Of a stretch of 64,000 nucleotides of DNA, positions 1 through 8,433 are shown in pieces (the stretch's first letter is position 1; each line of letters opens with the position of its first letter). Made by a program: the position numbers and the translations under genes. A model generated the notes under the pieces. That model saw only the letters and a list, made by a program, of their open reading frames with translations, made no database searches and was not told the origin of the DNA. This DNA comes from Rufibacter ruber (GTDB lineage: Bacteria > Bacteroidota > Bacteroidia > Cytophagales > Hymenobacteraceae), in the NCBI RefSeq assembly GCF_001647275.1, contig NZ_LRMM01000014.1:27472-91471 (forward strand). The letters are read 5' to 3'.

Positions 1-1
1 G

Positions 2-607
2 GCCATTGACCGCGTTGAAATCAAAATTGCCGAAGACGGCGAAATCCTGACCCGTTCTGAGAGTGTGATGGTGGGCTACTACAAGCGCCCAGACCTCACC
101 GCCGAAGTCATTGACCCGGACGGCTGGTTCCACACCGGTGACATTGGCGAGTTTGTAGAAGGCAAGTACCTTAAAATCACAGACCGTAAGAAAGAGATGT
201 TCAAAACCAGTGGCGGTAAGTACATTGCCCCGCAGCTCATTGAGAACAAACTCAAGGAGTCGCTGGTGATTGAGCAGGTAATGGTGGTAGGCGAGGGCGA
301 GAAATTCCCGGGGGCTTTGATTGTGCCAGCGTTTGAAGGCCTGCAGGAGTGGTGCAGAATCCACAGCATCAACTACACCACCAATGAGGAAATGATCAGG
401 AAGCCCGAGGTGCTGGACAAGTTCCAGAAGGAGATAGACAAAGCCAACGAGCAACTGGCGCAGTATGAGAAAATCAAAAAGTTTGTGCTGCTGCCCAACC
501 TCTGGAGCGTTGAATCTGGTGAGATGACGCCTAAACTGAGCATCAAGCGCAAAATCATCACCAACAACAACCGCGCGCTGATTGACAGCCTCTACCGGAG
601 TGCGTAG
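2..607 (+). CDS. Long-chain acyl-CoA synthetase, C-terminal part (5' end outside window)
   Basis: This is the C-terminal ~200 residues of an AMP-forming acyl-CoA synthetase; the open frame runs in from before base 1. The enzyme activates free fatty acids to acyl-CoA with ATP at the cytoplasmic face of the membrane. Visible signatures are VMVGYYKRPD, the GWFHTGDIG motif whose Asp binds the AMP ribose, the hinge ITDRKKEMFKTSGGKYIAP and the C-terminal subdomain ending in KLSIKRKII. The hinge lysine-rich form is typical of long-chain (FAA1/FadD15-like) enzymes. It lies upstream of a MarR regulator and the beta-oxidation genes and would feed them acyl-CoA. A strong terminator follows directly. The family is clear; chain-length preference is inferred. 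Confidence 0.93.
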   Translation, partial: AIDRVEIKIAEDGEILTRSESVMVGYYKRPDLTAEVIDPDGWFHTGDIGEFVEGKYLKITDRKKEMFKTSGGKYIAPQLIENKLKESLVIEQVMVVGEGEKFPGALIVPAFEGLQEWCRIHSINYTTNEEMIRKPEVLDKFQKEIDKANEQLAQYEKIKKFVLLPNLWSVESGEMTPKLSIKRKIITNNNRALIDSLYRSA

Positions 608-615
608 ATTTACAG

Positions 616-645
616 AAAGCCCCGCCCAAACGCGGGGCTTTTTTT
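616..645 (+). terminator. Rho-independent terminator after acyl-CoA synthetase
   Basis: A perfect 10-bp stem AAAGCCCCGC / GCGGGGCTTT with a 6-base loop is followed by a T tract, 9 bases after the stop codon. Confidence 0.92.
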
Positions 646-652
646 GTGCGCA

Positions 653-690
653 CGTTTTCGGGCTGTTTTCCGTAAAACAAGGTAAAAACG
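653..690. repeat. Interspersed palindrome, copy 1
   Basis: Diverged copy of the GTTTTTGGCCTGTTTT/AAAACAGGCCAAAAAC hairpin repeat, placed just after the acyl-CoA synthetase terminator. Confidence 0.75.
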
Positions 691-752
691 CATTTCTTCT
701 TGCCGAGAGAAAAAAATCTTCAATTATAGTATGCAAGCATAACAAATTTTTC

Positions 753-760
753 TAAATTTG
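753..760 (+). promoter_or_regulatory. Bacteroidota -7 promoter box (TAAATTTG) for the marR gene
   Basis: TAAATTTG matches the Bacteroidota -7 consensus TAnnTTTG and lies 30 bases before the marR start codon. A clear -33 TTTG box is not visible. Confidence 0.5.
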
Positions 761-790
761 GTAAGAGAGGTATAGACCTACAGACATTCC

Positions 791-1249
791 ATGAAAGCAA
801 GTGAGACGGTAGACTATAATATAAAGGTGTGCTGGCATGCCATTGCGCGTATGTACAATGCAGAGGCGGCCAAGAATGACATCACCACCTCCATTGGGTT
901 TGTGCTCCTGAACATTGACCCTGACCAGGGCACGGCCGCCACCAAGATTGCGCCGCTGCTGGGGCTGGAAGCCCGCAGCCTGACGCGCATCTTGAAAAGC
1001 ATGGAAGAGAAAGGCCTTATCTACAAAGTGGCAGACACCCAGGACAAGCGGAGCGTGCGCATTCTCTTGACAGAACTGGGGCTGGAGAAACGGGAGGTGA
1101 GCCGCATCACCGTAAAGCAGTTCAATTATAAAGTGCGGGAGGTGATCCCGGAGAGCCAGCTGCAGGTGTTTTTTCAGGTGATTGGCCAGATTAACAGTTT
1201 GATTGAGTCTAAAGATGTTTTTTCTGACGAAGGAAGCAGTGAAAAATAA
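791..1249 (+). CDS. MarR-family winged-helix transcriptional regulator
   Basis: A 152-residue protein with the MarR winged-helix fold. An N-terminal dimerisation helix is followed by the recognition region ATKIAPLLGLEARSLTRILK (about residues 50-69) and the wing with the DKR signature at residues 85-87; the C-terminal helices form the dimer interface. MarR proteins bind palindromic operators as dimers and usually release DNA on binding a small ligand. It stands directly upstream of the beta-oxidation genes in the same direction, so control of those genes by fatty acids or acyl-CoA is the likely role, but this is inferred from position only. An interspersed palindrome and a C/G-rich inverted repeat separate it from the next gene. 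Confidence 0.9.
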   Translation: MKASETVDYNIKVCWHAIARMYNAEAAKNDITTSIGFVLLNIDPDQGTAATKIAPLLGLEARSLTRILKSMEEKGLIYKVADTQDKRSVRILLTELGLEKREVSRITVKQFNYKVREVIPESQLQVFFQVIGQINSLIESKDVFSDEGSSEK

Positions 1250-1253
1250 AAGG

Positions 1254-1296
1254 CGTTTCTGACCTGTTTTGGCTAAAACAGGCCGAAAACAGAAAC
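1254..1296. repeat. Interspersed palindrome, copy 2
   Basis: Copy of the palindromic repeat 4 bases after the marR stop codon. The outer arms GTTTCTG / CAGAAAC are also complementary. Confidence 0.88.
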
Positions 1297-1299
1297 TGC

Positions 1300-1443
1300 T
1301 CTTCCCCCTTTGAAGGGGGTAGGGGATGCAAGGGCATTTGAAGAAAAGAGTACTTAGCTTAAATAGGAAAAGGATTGATTCTCGGGAATACGATTATCAA
1401 CACGAGTAATCATTCTCCTACCCCCTTCAAAGGGGACGGAGGA
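1300..1443. repeat. Short inverted-repeat element (CCCCCTTTGAAGGGGG family)
   Basis: Ends with CCCCCTTTGAAGGGGGTAGG near 1303 and its complement CCTACCCCCTTCAAAGGGG near 1416, enclosing about 90 bases without an ORF. This resembles a MITE-like or intergenic hairpin element. Related G/C-rich blocks occur at 29747, in both arms around 44451 and 51632, and at 55527. Confidence 0.65.
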
Positions 1444-1515
1444 GTACCTAAAAGCTTAAATAGAATTAATCGTGCTACGTGATACGCACATCGTGATACA
1501 TAATTAAGAGCAACT

Positions 1516-3917
1516 ATGAAGAGAATTATCAAGAAAGTGGCGGTGCTGGGCTCGGGCGTGATGGGCTCGCGCATTGCCTGCCACTTCGCGAACATTGGCG
1601 TGCAGGTGCTGCTGCTGGACATGGTGCCGCGGGAGCTTCTGCCCGAGGAACAGGCCAAAGGCCTTACGCTGGAGAACAAGCTGGTGCGCAACCGCATTGT
1701 GAACACCGCCCTCCAGACGGCCATTACGTCTAACCCCGCACCGCTCTACGAGAAAACCAAAGCCAGCCTCATCAAGACCGGTAACTTTGATGATGACCTC
1801 AAAGGCATTGCCGACTGCGACTGGACCATTGAGGTGGTGGTGGAGAACCTGAAAATCAAGCAGTCCATCTTTGAGAAGGTGGAGCAATACCGCAAGCCGG
1901 GCACGCTGATTACCTCTAATACCTCTGGTATTCCTATTCACTTGATGGCCGAAGGCCGTTCAGAAGATTTCCAGAAGCACTTCTGCGGTACCCACTTCTT
2001 CAACCCGCCGCGCTACCTCAAGTTGCTGGAGATAATTCCAACCCCTTACACAGACCCTGAAATCACGCAGTTTCTGCTGGAATACGGGGACCTGTTCCTG
2101 GGCAAAACCACCGTGCTGGCCAAAGACACCCCAGCGTTCATCGCCAACCGCGTGGGTATCTACGGCATCATGCAGGTGCTGCACGTGATGGAGAAACTCG
2201 GCCTGAATGTAGACGAAGTAGACCGCTTAACCGGCCCGGTAGTAGGTAGACCCAAATCAGCCACCTTCAGAACGTCTGATGTGGTAGGTCTGGACACACT
2301 GGCCAAGGTAGCCCAAGGCTTGTACCAATCTGGTGAGAAAGACGAAGCCCGTGACCTGTTCCAGTTGCCCGCCTACATTCAGCAGATGCTGGAGAAAAAC
2401 TGGCTGGGTGATAAAACCAAGCAAGGCTTCTACAAGAAAACCAAGAACGCCCAGGGTGCACCGAGATTCTCACGCTGGACCTGAAAACCATGGAATACGG
2501 GCCTAAGCAAAAGGTCAAATTCCAGAGCATGGAAATGCTCAAGCCCATTGAAGACCTGCGCAAGCGCCTCAAAGCGTTCAGCCAGGTGCAGGACAAAGCG
2601 GGAGATTTCTTCCGGGAGACTTCCTACGGGCTATTCCAGTACGTGACCAACCGGATTCCGGAGATTTCAGACGAACTCTACCGCATTGATGATGCCATGC
2701 GCGCCGGTTTTGGGTGGGAGCTGGGGCCGTTTGAGACCTGGGATGCCGTGGGTGTGCGCGAGACCGTGAGCGCCATGGAAACCGCCGGGTATAAGCCGGC
2801 CCAATGGGTATATGAAATGCTGGAGGCCGGGCACGAGAATTTCTACCGCAGCCACAACGGCCAGCGCCAGTATTATGATATAGAGAGCAAAGAATACAAG
2901 CAGATTCCGGGCACCGAGAAATTTGTGCTGCTGGACGTGTTGCGCGGCACAAACGTAGTCTGGAAAAACGCCGGCTGCTCTATCATTGACCTGGGCGACG
3001 GCATCTTGAATGTGGAGTTCCACACCAAGATGAACTCCATCGGCAGCGAAATCATACAAGGCCTGAACAAAGGCATTGACCTGGCCGAGCAAAGTTTCAG
3101 AGGCGTGGTGATTGGCAATGAGGCCGCTAATTTTTCGGCGGGAGCCAACCTGGCGCTGGTGTTCATGTACGCCATTGACCAGGAGTACGACGAGCTGAAC
3201 CTCATGATTAAGCAGTTCCAGAATACCATGATGCGCATGCGCTACTCCGCTATTCCGGTAGTGGCCGCGCCGCATGGCCTGACCTTGGGCGGGGGCTGCG
3301 AACTTTGCTTACACGCAGACCGCGTGCAGGCAGCCGCTGAATCATACATTGGTTTGGTGGAATTTGGAGTTGGTGTAATCCCGGGCGGTGGCGGCACGAA
3401 GGAAATGACGTTGAGAACCTCGGCGGCCTATGAAGAAGGGGACACCGAATACAACGCCCTGCGCAACGTGTTCATGACCATTGGTACGGCCAAGGTCTCC
3501 ACCTCGGCCCATGAGGCCTTTGATTTAGGTTTCATGCGCCGCGGCGATGGCATCACGCTCAACAACAACCGCCTCATTGCCGAAGCCAAAGCCGAAGCCA
3601 TTCTTTTAGCCGAAGCCGGTTACACCAAACCCACGCCCAAGACCAACATCAAAGTGCAAGGTCGCGGCGGATTGGGCATGTTCGTGACGGGCGCTTACGC
3701 CATGCAGGCCGGTGGTTTCATCTCTGAGCACGACCGTAAAATCTCTGAGAAGCTGGCCTACGTGATGTGCGGCGGTGACCTCTCCATGCCGTCTGAAGTC
3801 TCTGAACAATACCTGCTGGACCTGGAGCGCGAAGCCTTCCTGAGTCTCTGCGGTGAGCGCAAGACCCTGGAGCGCATCAAGAGCATCTTGACTACGGGTA
3901 AACCGCTGCGGAATTAG
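1516..3917 (+). pseudogene. 3-hydroxyacyl-CoA dehydrogenase / enoyl-CoA hydratase (FadB-type), frame broken near 2455-2463
   Basis: This is a bifunctional beta-oxidation enzyme of about 800 residues, read here as two open frames, 1516-2484 and 2490-3917. The first carries the NAD-binding Rossmann motif GSGVMG (residues 12-17) and the dehydrogenase catalytic pair His160 (GTHFFNPP) and Glu172. The second carries the rest of the dehydrogenase and a crotonase domain with GGGCELCL and LVEFGVGVIPGGGG, which keep both hydratase glutamates. Upstream of the second ATG the new frame reads TEILTLDLKTMEYG, the expected continuation, so one base is missing near 2455-2463. No slippery heptamer is seen, so programmed frameshifting is unlikely. 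The cause is either a sequencing error or a real mutation. In Bacteroidota this enzyme partners the thiolase encoded downstream. Confidence 0.88.
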
Positions 3918-3929
3918 GGGTTGACTCTT

Positions 3930-3968
3930 CTGTTTTTGGCCTAGTTTTCAGAAAACAGGCCAAAAACG
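3930..3968. repeat. Interspersed palindrome, copy 3
   Basis: Near-consensus copy 13 bases after the fadB-type stop. The flanks TTCTG and CGGAA also pair if one G-U pair is allowed. Confidence 0.9.
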
Positions 3969-4011
3969 GAAAGTTTGCTCGCAGGAGCTTTGGCAACCGG
4001 CCGCTCCTCTC

Positions 4012-4034
4012 TTTGTCATTCTGAAAGAAGTTTG
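4012..4034 (+). repeat. GTCATTCTGAAAGAA repeat, copy A (direct)
   Basis: TTTGTCATTCTGAAAGAAG, the outermost left copy of the repeat family bounding the GIY-YIG cassette. Confidence 0.7.
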
Positions 4035-4063
4035 ATTTCACTCAAGCAACGTCTCTTCCCTCT

Positions 4064-4100
4064 CTGTCATCCTGAAAAGAACTTAGGGAACAGTGGGCGA
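4064..4100 (+). repeat. GTCATCCTGAAAAGAAC repeat, copy B (direct)
   Basis: Second left copy, including the extension CTTAGGGAAC that also appears at 31978. Confidence 0.7.
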
Positions 4101-4140
4101 ATGAAACATGCAATAGAAGGCAAGGCGTTTACAAACAGTT

Positions 4141-4521
4141 GTCATTCTGGAAGAATCTTGGTGGCGAACTAGACAAGCAGCGGGCATGAAACAGCATAAC
4201 TACTTTGTCTATATCACGTCAAACCCTACAAAGACTGTGCTCTACGTGGGAATGACCAATGACCTGCTCCGCAGGCTGTATGAACACCGGGAGAACAGAG
4301 GGAAGCCTGAGACGTTTGCCGGAAGGTACTACTGCTACAAGTTGCTCTATTATGAGCGGCACACCTTTGTGCAGCATGCCATTGACCGGGAGACAGAACT
4401 GAAACTAATGAGCAGAGAAGAAAAAGTAGCTTTGATTAAGACCATTAACCCTAAGCTGCTTTTCCTGAAAGTAGCCGACTGAATTACCGTTCGCCACCGA
4501 GATTCTTTCAGAATGACAAAA
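4141..4521. mobile_element. GIY-YIG nuclease cassette bounded by inverted repeats
   Basis: The left end GTCATTCTGGAAGAATCTTG followed by GTGGCGAAC (4141-4170) is matched in inverted orientation by GTTCGCCACCGAGATTC followed by TTTCAGAATGAC (4490-4517), about 30 bp. Between them lies a single gene, the GIY-YIG nuclease at 4186. A second, outer inverted copy of the family occurs at 4550-4582. The unit sits between the fadB-type and fadA genes. Mobility is inferred from this structure and from gene-less copies of the ends elsewhere in the window. Confidence 0.6.
4186..4482 (+). CDS. Single-domain GIY-YIG nuclease (UPF0213/YhbQ-like)
   Basis: A 98-residue protein that is essentially one GIY-YIG nuclease domain. 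YFVYITSN near residue 6 and LYVGMTNDLLRRLYEH near residues 19-34 hold the motif tyrosines, the arginines and His34. A downstream DRETELKLM segment supplies the Glu expected to bind the metal. Free-standing domains of this type cut branched or single-stranded DNA in the few studied cases. It has no partner gene; instead it is enclosed by inverted repeats that recur without the gene elsewhere. A transposition or homing role is plausible but unproven. It interrupts an otherwise tight fatty-acid operon. Confidence 0.9.
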   Translation: MKQHNYFVYITSNPTKTVLYVGMTNDLLRRLYEHRENRGKPETFAGRYYCYKLLYYERHTFVQHAIDRETELKLMSREEKVALIKTINPKLLFLKVAD

Positions 4522-4549
4522 GTGGGGTGGCTTTAGAATTAATTACAGT

Positions 4550-4582
4550 TAGCCCACAAGGTCCTTTCAGGATGACAGGGAG
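4550..4582 (-). repeat. GTCATCCTGAAAGGACC repeat, copy E (inverted)
   Basis: Right-hand inverted counterpart of copy B: CCCACAAGGTCCTTTCAGGA followed by TGACAGGG. It completes a nested arrangement of left and right copies around the GIY-YIG gene. Confidence 0.7.
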
Positions 4583-4610
4583 TATCAAGAAGAGAAAATA
4601 GAATGAAACT

Positions 4611-4649
4611 CGTTTTCAGCTTGTTTTTATAAAAACACCTCAAAAACAG
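4611..4649. repeat. Interspersed palindrome, copy 4 (degenerate)
   Basis: A weak copy, with arms partly decayed, ending 8 bases before the thiolase start codon. Confidence 0.55.
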
Positions 4650-4657
4650 AAAAGAAA

Positions 4658-5836
4658 ATGCAAACTGCCTATATAGTTGCCGGATTCAGAACCGCCGTGG
4701 GGAAAGCCCCGCGCGGCGTATTCCGGTTCACCCGGCCAGATGATTTGGCCGCCGATGTGATCAAACACCTGCTGGCATCGGTGCCGCAACTGGACCCCGC
4801 CCGCGTAGACGACCTGCTGGTAGGGAACGCGGTGCCCGAGGCCGAGCAAGGCCTGCAGATGGGGCGTATGATTTCGCTCCTGTCGCTGCCCATCAACGTG
4901 CCCGGTGCCATCATGAACCGCTACTGCGGCTCGGGTATTGAAACCATCGCCACGGCATCTTTCAAAATTCAGGCCGGCATGGCCGACTGCATCATCGCCG
5001 GAGGCGCCGAGTCTATGAGTCTGGTGCCGGTGGTGGGCTGGAAAACCGTGCCGAACTACAAGATCGCCAAAGAGCACCCGGAATATTACCTGAGCATGGG
5101 CTTGACCGCTGAGGCCGTGGCCAATGACTTCAAAGTGAGCCGTGAAGACCAGGACGCCTTCGCCTATGCCTCGCACCAGAAAGCCATCAGAGCCATTCAG
5201 GAAGGCCGGTTCAAAGACCAGATTGTGCCCATCACCGTGGAAGAGACTTTCTTAGACGAGAACGGCAAAAAGAAAACCCGCTCCTATGTGGTAGACACCG
5301 ATGAAGGTCCGCGCGCTGATACGTCGCTGGAGCGATTGGCCAAGCTGCGTCCGGTTTTTGCCGCCAACGGAAGCGTGACGGCTGGTAACTCGTCACAGAC
5401 CTCAGACGGGGCCGCTTTTGTCATTGTCATGAGCGAGCGCATGGTGAAAGAACTGAACATTGAGCCCATCGCCCGCCTGGTATCTTACGCCGCCGAAGGC
5501 GTGGACCCGCGCATCATGGGCATGGGCCCAGTAAAAGCCATTCCGAAAGCTTTAAAGAATGCGGGCATGAACCTGCAGGACATTGACGTGATTGAGATGA
5601 ACGAGGCCTTCGCGTCACAGTCTATCGCTGTAATGCGGGAACTGGGCATTGACCCAGACAAACTCAACCCCAACGGCGGCGCTATTGCCCTAGGCCACCC
5701 GCTGGGCTGTACCGGTGCCAAACTAAGTGTGCAACTCTTCAGTGACCTCCGCCGCATGAACAAAAAGTACGGCATGGTGACGGCCTGTGTGGGCGGCGGC
5801 CAGGGCGTGGCAGGTATCTATGAACTGCTTAAATAG
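4658..5836 (+). CDS. fadA: Acetyl-CoA C-acyltransferase (3-ketoacyl-CoA thiolase)
   Basis: A 392-residue thiolase that performs the last step of beta-oxidation, cleaving 3-ketoacyl-CoA with CoA to give acetyl-CoA and a shortened acyl-CoA. The nucleophilic Cys90 lies in NRYCGSG, where the usual form is NRFCSSG. The catalytic His347 lies in GGAIALGHPLG and the acid/base Cys377 in VTACVGGGQG. Length and motif order are normal for the family. It follows the FadB-type gene in the same direction and should form the multienzyme complex with it. The GIY-YIG cassette separates the two genes, so co-transcription may depend on read-through of that insert. Confidence 0.95.
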   Translation: MQTAYIVAGFRTAVGKAPRGVFRFTRPDDLAADVIKHLLASVPQLDPARVDDLLVGNAVPEAEQGLQMGRMISLLSLPINVPGAIMNRYCGSGIETIATASFKIQAGMADCIIAGGAESMSLVPVVGWKTVPNYKIAKEHPEYYLSMGLTAEAVANDFKVSREDQDAFAYASHQKAIRAIQEGRFKDQIVPITVEETFLDENGKKKTRSYVVDTDEGPRADTSLERLAKLRPVFAANGSVTAGNSSQTSDGAAFVIVMSERMVKELNIEPIARLVSYAAEGVDPRIMGMGPVKAIPKALKNAGMNLQDIDVIEMNEAFASQSIAVMRELGIDPDKLNPNGGAIALGHPLGCTGAKLSVQLFSDLRRMNKKYGMVTACVGGGQGVAGIYELLK

Positions 5837-6268
5837 ATGTTAGACGCTAGATGTTAGATACTAGACTTTTCTGATGCACAATTTTAGGGAATTAAAGGTA
5901 TGGCAGGAGGCAATTTCGCTTGCAAAGCAAGTGTACGAGTTGACTTCTACTTTCCCGGCGAACGAGAAGTATGGTCTAACATCGCAGATGAATCGTGCGG
6001 TTGTTTCTGTCGCCTCTAATATTTCAGAAGGGGCCGGAAGAAACTCTGATAAAGAGTTCGTTCAGTTTTTAGGATTTGCGTTAGGTTCTGCCTTTGAAGT
6101 GGACACGCAGTTAGTTCTGGCACATGCTTTTGGCTTTGTAAAGGAAAACGATTACCAGGACATGTTACAAAAGATGAACCAAGTGCAGCGCATGATTTAT
6201 GGGTTTCAACAGTCTATCATCAAAAAGAATAAATAGTCTAAAATCTAACATCTAGAATCTAGAGTCTT
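5837..6268. mobile_element. Four-helix-bundle (S23) cassette bounded by inverted repeats
   Basis: CTAGATGTTAGATACTAGAC (about 5846-5865) is matched in inverted orientation by GTCTAAAATCTAACATCTAG (about 6236-6255). Only the S23-family gene lies between them. The cassette begins directly after the thiolase stop and ends 6 bases before the acyl-CoA dehydrogenase start. S23 proteins are known as products of intervening sequences in 23S rRNA, so a free-standing inserted copy is consistent with a mobile cassette. Confidence 0.6.
5874..6236 (+). CDS. Four helix bundle protein, S23 / 23S rRNA intervening-sequence protein family
   Basis: A 120-residue, wholly alpha-helical protein with family hallmarks: FRELKVWQEAISLAKQVY at the start, YGLTSQMNRAVVSVASNIS then EGAGRNS in the middle, and an EFVQFLGFALGSAFEVDTQL helix. 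The family forms a pentameric four-helix bundle with a basic surface; its molecular role is unknown. Relatives are encoded in 23S rRNA intervening sequences and in dispersed intergenic cassettes. Here the gene is flanked by inverted TAGATGTTAGA-type repeats and sits between fadA and the acyl-CoA dehydrogenase, with no functional link to fatty-acid degradation expected. Confidence 0.93.
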   Translation: MHNFRELKVWQEAISLAKQVYELTSTFPANEKYGLTSQMNRAVVSVASNISEGAGRNSDKEFVQFLGFALGSAFEVDTQLVLAHAFGFVKENDYQDMLQKMNQVQRMIYGFQQSIIKKNK

Positions 6269-6273
6269 AAAAT

Positions 6274-8061
6274 ATGGAAGCAACTAACAAAACCTTAAAA
6301 GGCGGTGAGTTCATCATCAAAGAAACCAACGCCGCAGATATTTTCATCCCGGAGGATTTCTCTGAGGAGCAGCGCATGATGGCCGAGACGGCCCAGCAGT
6401 TTGTGCAGACCGAGGTGTACCCGTTGGTGGAGCGCCTGGACAACCACGAGGAAGGCCTGATGGAAGGCTTAATGAAAAAAGCCGGGGAACTCGGCCTGTT
6501 TGGCGTAGCCATCCCGGAGGAGTACGGCGGGCTGAGCATGGACTTTAACTCGTCATTGCTCGTGACCGAGTCAGTAGGTTCCGGGCACTCATTCCCGGTG
6601 GCGTTTGCCGCGCATACCGGTATCGGAACGCTGCCTATCCTGTACTTCGGTACCGAAGAGCAGAAAGCCAAATACATTCCCAAGCTCGCCTCTGGTGAAT
6701 GGTCAGCGTCTTACTGCTTGACCGAGCCAGGTTCCGGGTCTGATGCCTTAGCGGCTAAAACCAAAGCCGTGCTGGACGTGGAAGGGGAGAACTACATCCT
6801 GAACGGCCAGAAAATGTGGATTACGAACGCCGGCTTCGCCGATGTGTTCATTGTCTTCGCGCAGGTTGACGGCGATAAGTTCACCGGCTTCATTGTGGAG
6901 AAAGGCTATGAAGGTTTGAGCTTAGGCCCCGAGGAGCACAAGATGGGGATTAAAGGTTCTTCTACCCGCCAGGTGTTCTTAACTGACTGCAAAGTGCCGA
7001 AGGAAAACGTGCTGGGCGAGATTGGCAAAGGCCACTTGATTGCGTTCAACATCCTGAACATTGGCCGTATTAAACTGGCGGCGGCGTGTTTGGGTGCTTG
7101 TAAAAGCGTAGCAGACCTGTCGGTTAAATATGCTAATGAACGTATCCAGTTCAAGATTCCAATCTCCAAGTTCGGGGCTATCCGTCATAAACTGGCAGAG
7201 CAAGCCATCAGAATCTTCGCGGTGGAGTCTGCGCTGTACCGTTGCGGGCATGACATTCACGTGAAGGAGCAAGAGCTGTTGGCCGCCGGTAAAAGCTACA
7301 ACGAGGCTGTGTTGGAAGCCGCCCGTGAGTTCGCTGTGGAAGCCGCTATCTTGAAAGTAGACGGCTCTGAAGTGTTGGACTACGTGGTAGACGAAGGCGT
7401 ACAGATTTACGGAGGCTACGGCTTCTCAGCTGATTACCCCATGGACCGCGCGTACCGCGATGCCCGTATCAACCGCATCTTTGAAGGCACCAATGAAATC
7501 AACCGCATGCTCATTGTAGACATGGTGTTGAAAAAAGCTCTCAAAGGGGAACTTGACCTGATGGGCCCAGCCGCCAACGTGCAGAACGAGCTGATGGCCA
7601 TTCCTGATTTTGGGGAGGAAGACACCAGCCTGTTTGCCGCTGAGAAAAAGTCTGTGGAGAAATTCAAGAAAGCCGTGTTGCTGACCGCCGGTACTGCCGT
7701 GCAGAAGTTCATGATGACGCTTGACAAAGAGCAGGAAGTCTTGATGTATATCGCTGACATGGCCATCCAGACCTACATTGCCGAGTCTACCATGCTGCGC
7801 GTAGAGAAACTGGTGAGCCGCAACGGCGAAGAAGCCACCAGCCGCCAGCTGGACATGATGCGCGTGGTGATTAATGACGCCGCTGACCGCATCAACAAAG
7901 CCGGGAAAGAAGCCATTGCCGCCATGTCTGAACCAGGTGATGAGCAGAAACTGTTGTTGATTGGTCTGAAGCGTTTTACCAAACTGGAGCCCTACAACAC
8001 CAAAGAAGCCCGCCGCCGTATTGCCGCTGAGATGATCAAGGCAAACGAGTTCGTGTACTAA
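6274..8061 (+). CDS. Acyl-CoA dehydrogenase (long form, VLCAD-like)
   Basis: A 595-residue flavoprotein that oxidises acyl-CoA to trans-2-enoyl-CoA, the first step of beta-oxidation. The N-terminal helical domain starts near EDFSEEQRMMAE. The middle domain contains YCLTEPGSGSDALA and WITNAGFADVF, which contact FAD and substrate. The C-terminal domain contains QIYGGYGFSADYPMDRAYRD and the catalytic base Glu404 in FEGTNEINR. A C-terminal extension of about 170 residues beyond that motif marks the longer bacterial class related to VLCAD. It is the last gene of the fatty-acid block and is followed by a palindrome and a terminator. Confidence 0.95.
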   Translation: MEATNKTLKGGEFIIKETNAADIFIPEDFSEEQRMMAETAQQFVQTEVYPLVERLDNHEEGLMEGLMKKAGELGLFGVAIPEEYGGLSMDFNSSLLVTESVGSGHSFPVAFAAHTGIGTLPILYFGTEEQKAKYIPKLASGEWSASYCLTEPGSGSDALAAKTKAVLDVEGENYILNGQKMWITNAGFADVFIVFAQVDGDKFTGFIVEKGYEGLSLGPEEHKMGIKGSSTRQVFLTDCKVPKENVLGEIGKGHLIAFNILNIGRIKLAAACLGACKSVADLSVKYANERIQFKIPISKFGAIRHKLAEQAIRIFAVESALYRCGHDIHVKEQELLAAGKSYNEAVLEAAREFAVEAAILKVDGSEVLDYVVDEGVQIYGGYGFSADYPMDRAYRDARINRIFEGTNEINRMLIVDMVLKKALKGELDLMGPAANVQNELMAIPDFGEEDTSLFAAEKKSVEKFKKAVLLTAGTAVQKFMMTLDKEQEVLMYIADMAIQTYIAESTMLRVEKLVSRNGEEATSRQLDMMRVVINDAADRINKAGKEAIAAMSEPGDEQKLLLIGLKRFTKLEPYNTKEARRRIAAEMIKANEFVY

Positions 8062-8066
8062 TTTTA

Positions 8067-8105
8067 CGTTTTCGGCCTGTTTTGGCCAAAACAGCTCAAA
8101 AACAG
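8067..8105. repeat. Interspersed palindrome, copy 5
   Basis: Starts 5 bases after the acyl-CoA dehydrogenase stop and abuts a terminator. Together they form a 75-bp module nearly duplicated at 13465-13541. Confidence 0.88.
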
Positions 8106-8141
8106 AACGCCCCGCTAATACAGCGGGGCGTTCTGTTTTTA
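8101..8141 (+). terminator. Terminator ending the beta-oxidation block
   Basis: A 16-bp stem AACAGAACGCCCCGCT / AGCGGGGCGTTCTGTT with a short loop is followed by a T run. Confidence 0.93.
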
Positions 8142-8433
8142 TGATAATGTAAAAAAACTAGATGTTTGAAACTTTATTTATCATAAAACGTAGGGTCAGT
8201 TTTTTTTGCTTTTATACATAAAAAGCAATGAGTTAATGTTTTAATATGTAAAGTTGTTTTATTTAAATTTAAGATATTGTAATTACAAACCTTTGATAAT
8301 CAACATGATGAATTACTGTTAAATTAAGTATTATTTAATTGGTTAAATAAATTTAAAAAGAATAAAAACGTTTTTCATGTCGTAATTTTTCTGCTAATTT
8401 GGCCGAAATAATCTACCAATACACCTAATAACT
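8142..8433 (+). promoter_or_regulatory. AT-rich upstream region of the susC-like gene
   Basis: About 290 bases with no ORF and a much lower GC content than the surroundings. TAATTTGG at 8395-8402 resembles a -7 box but does not fit TAnnTTTG exactly. No other feature could be recognised. Confidence 0.4.

Noticed and set aside
2440..2490. Programmed -1 frameshift between the two fadB halves
   Set aside because: No slippery heptamer or downstream pseudoknot is visible; an indel explains the sequence more simply.
3975..4172. 65-residue ORF before the GIY-YIG gene
   Set aside because: It only translates the GTCATTCTGAAAG repeats.
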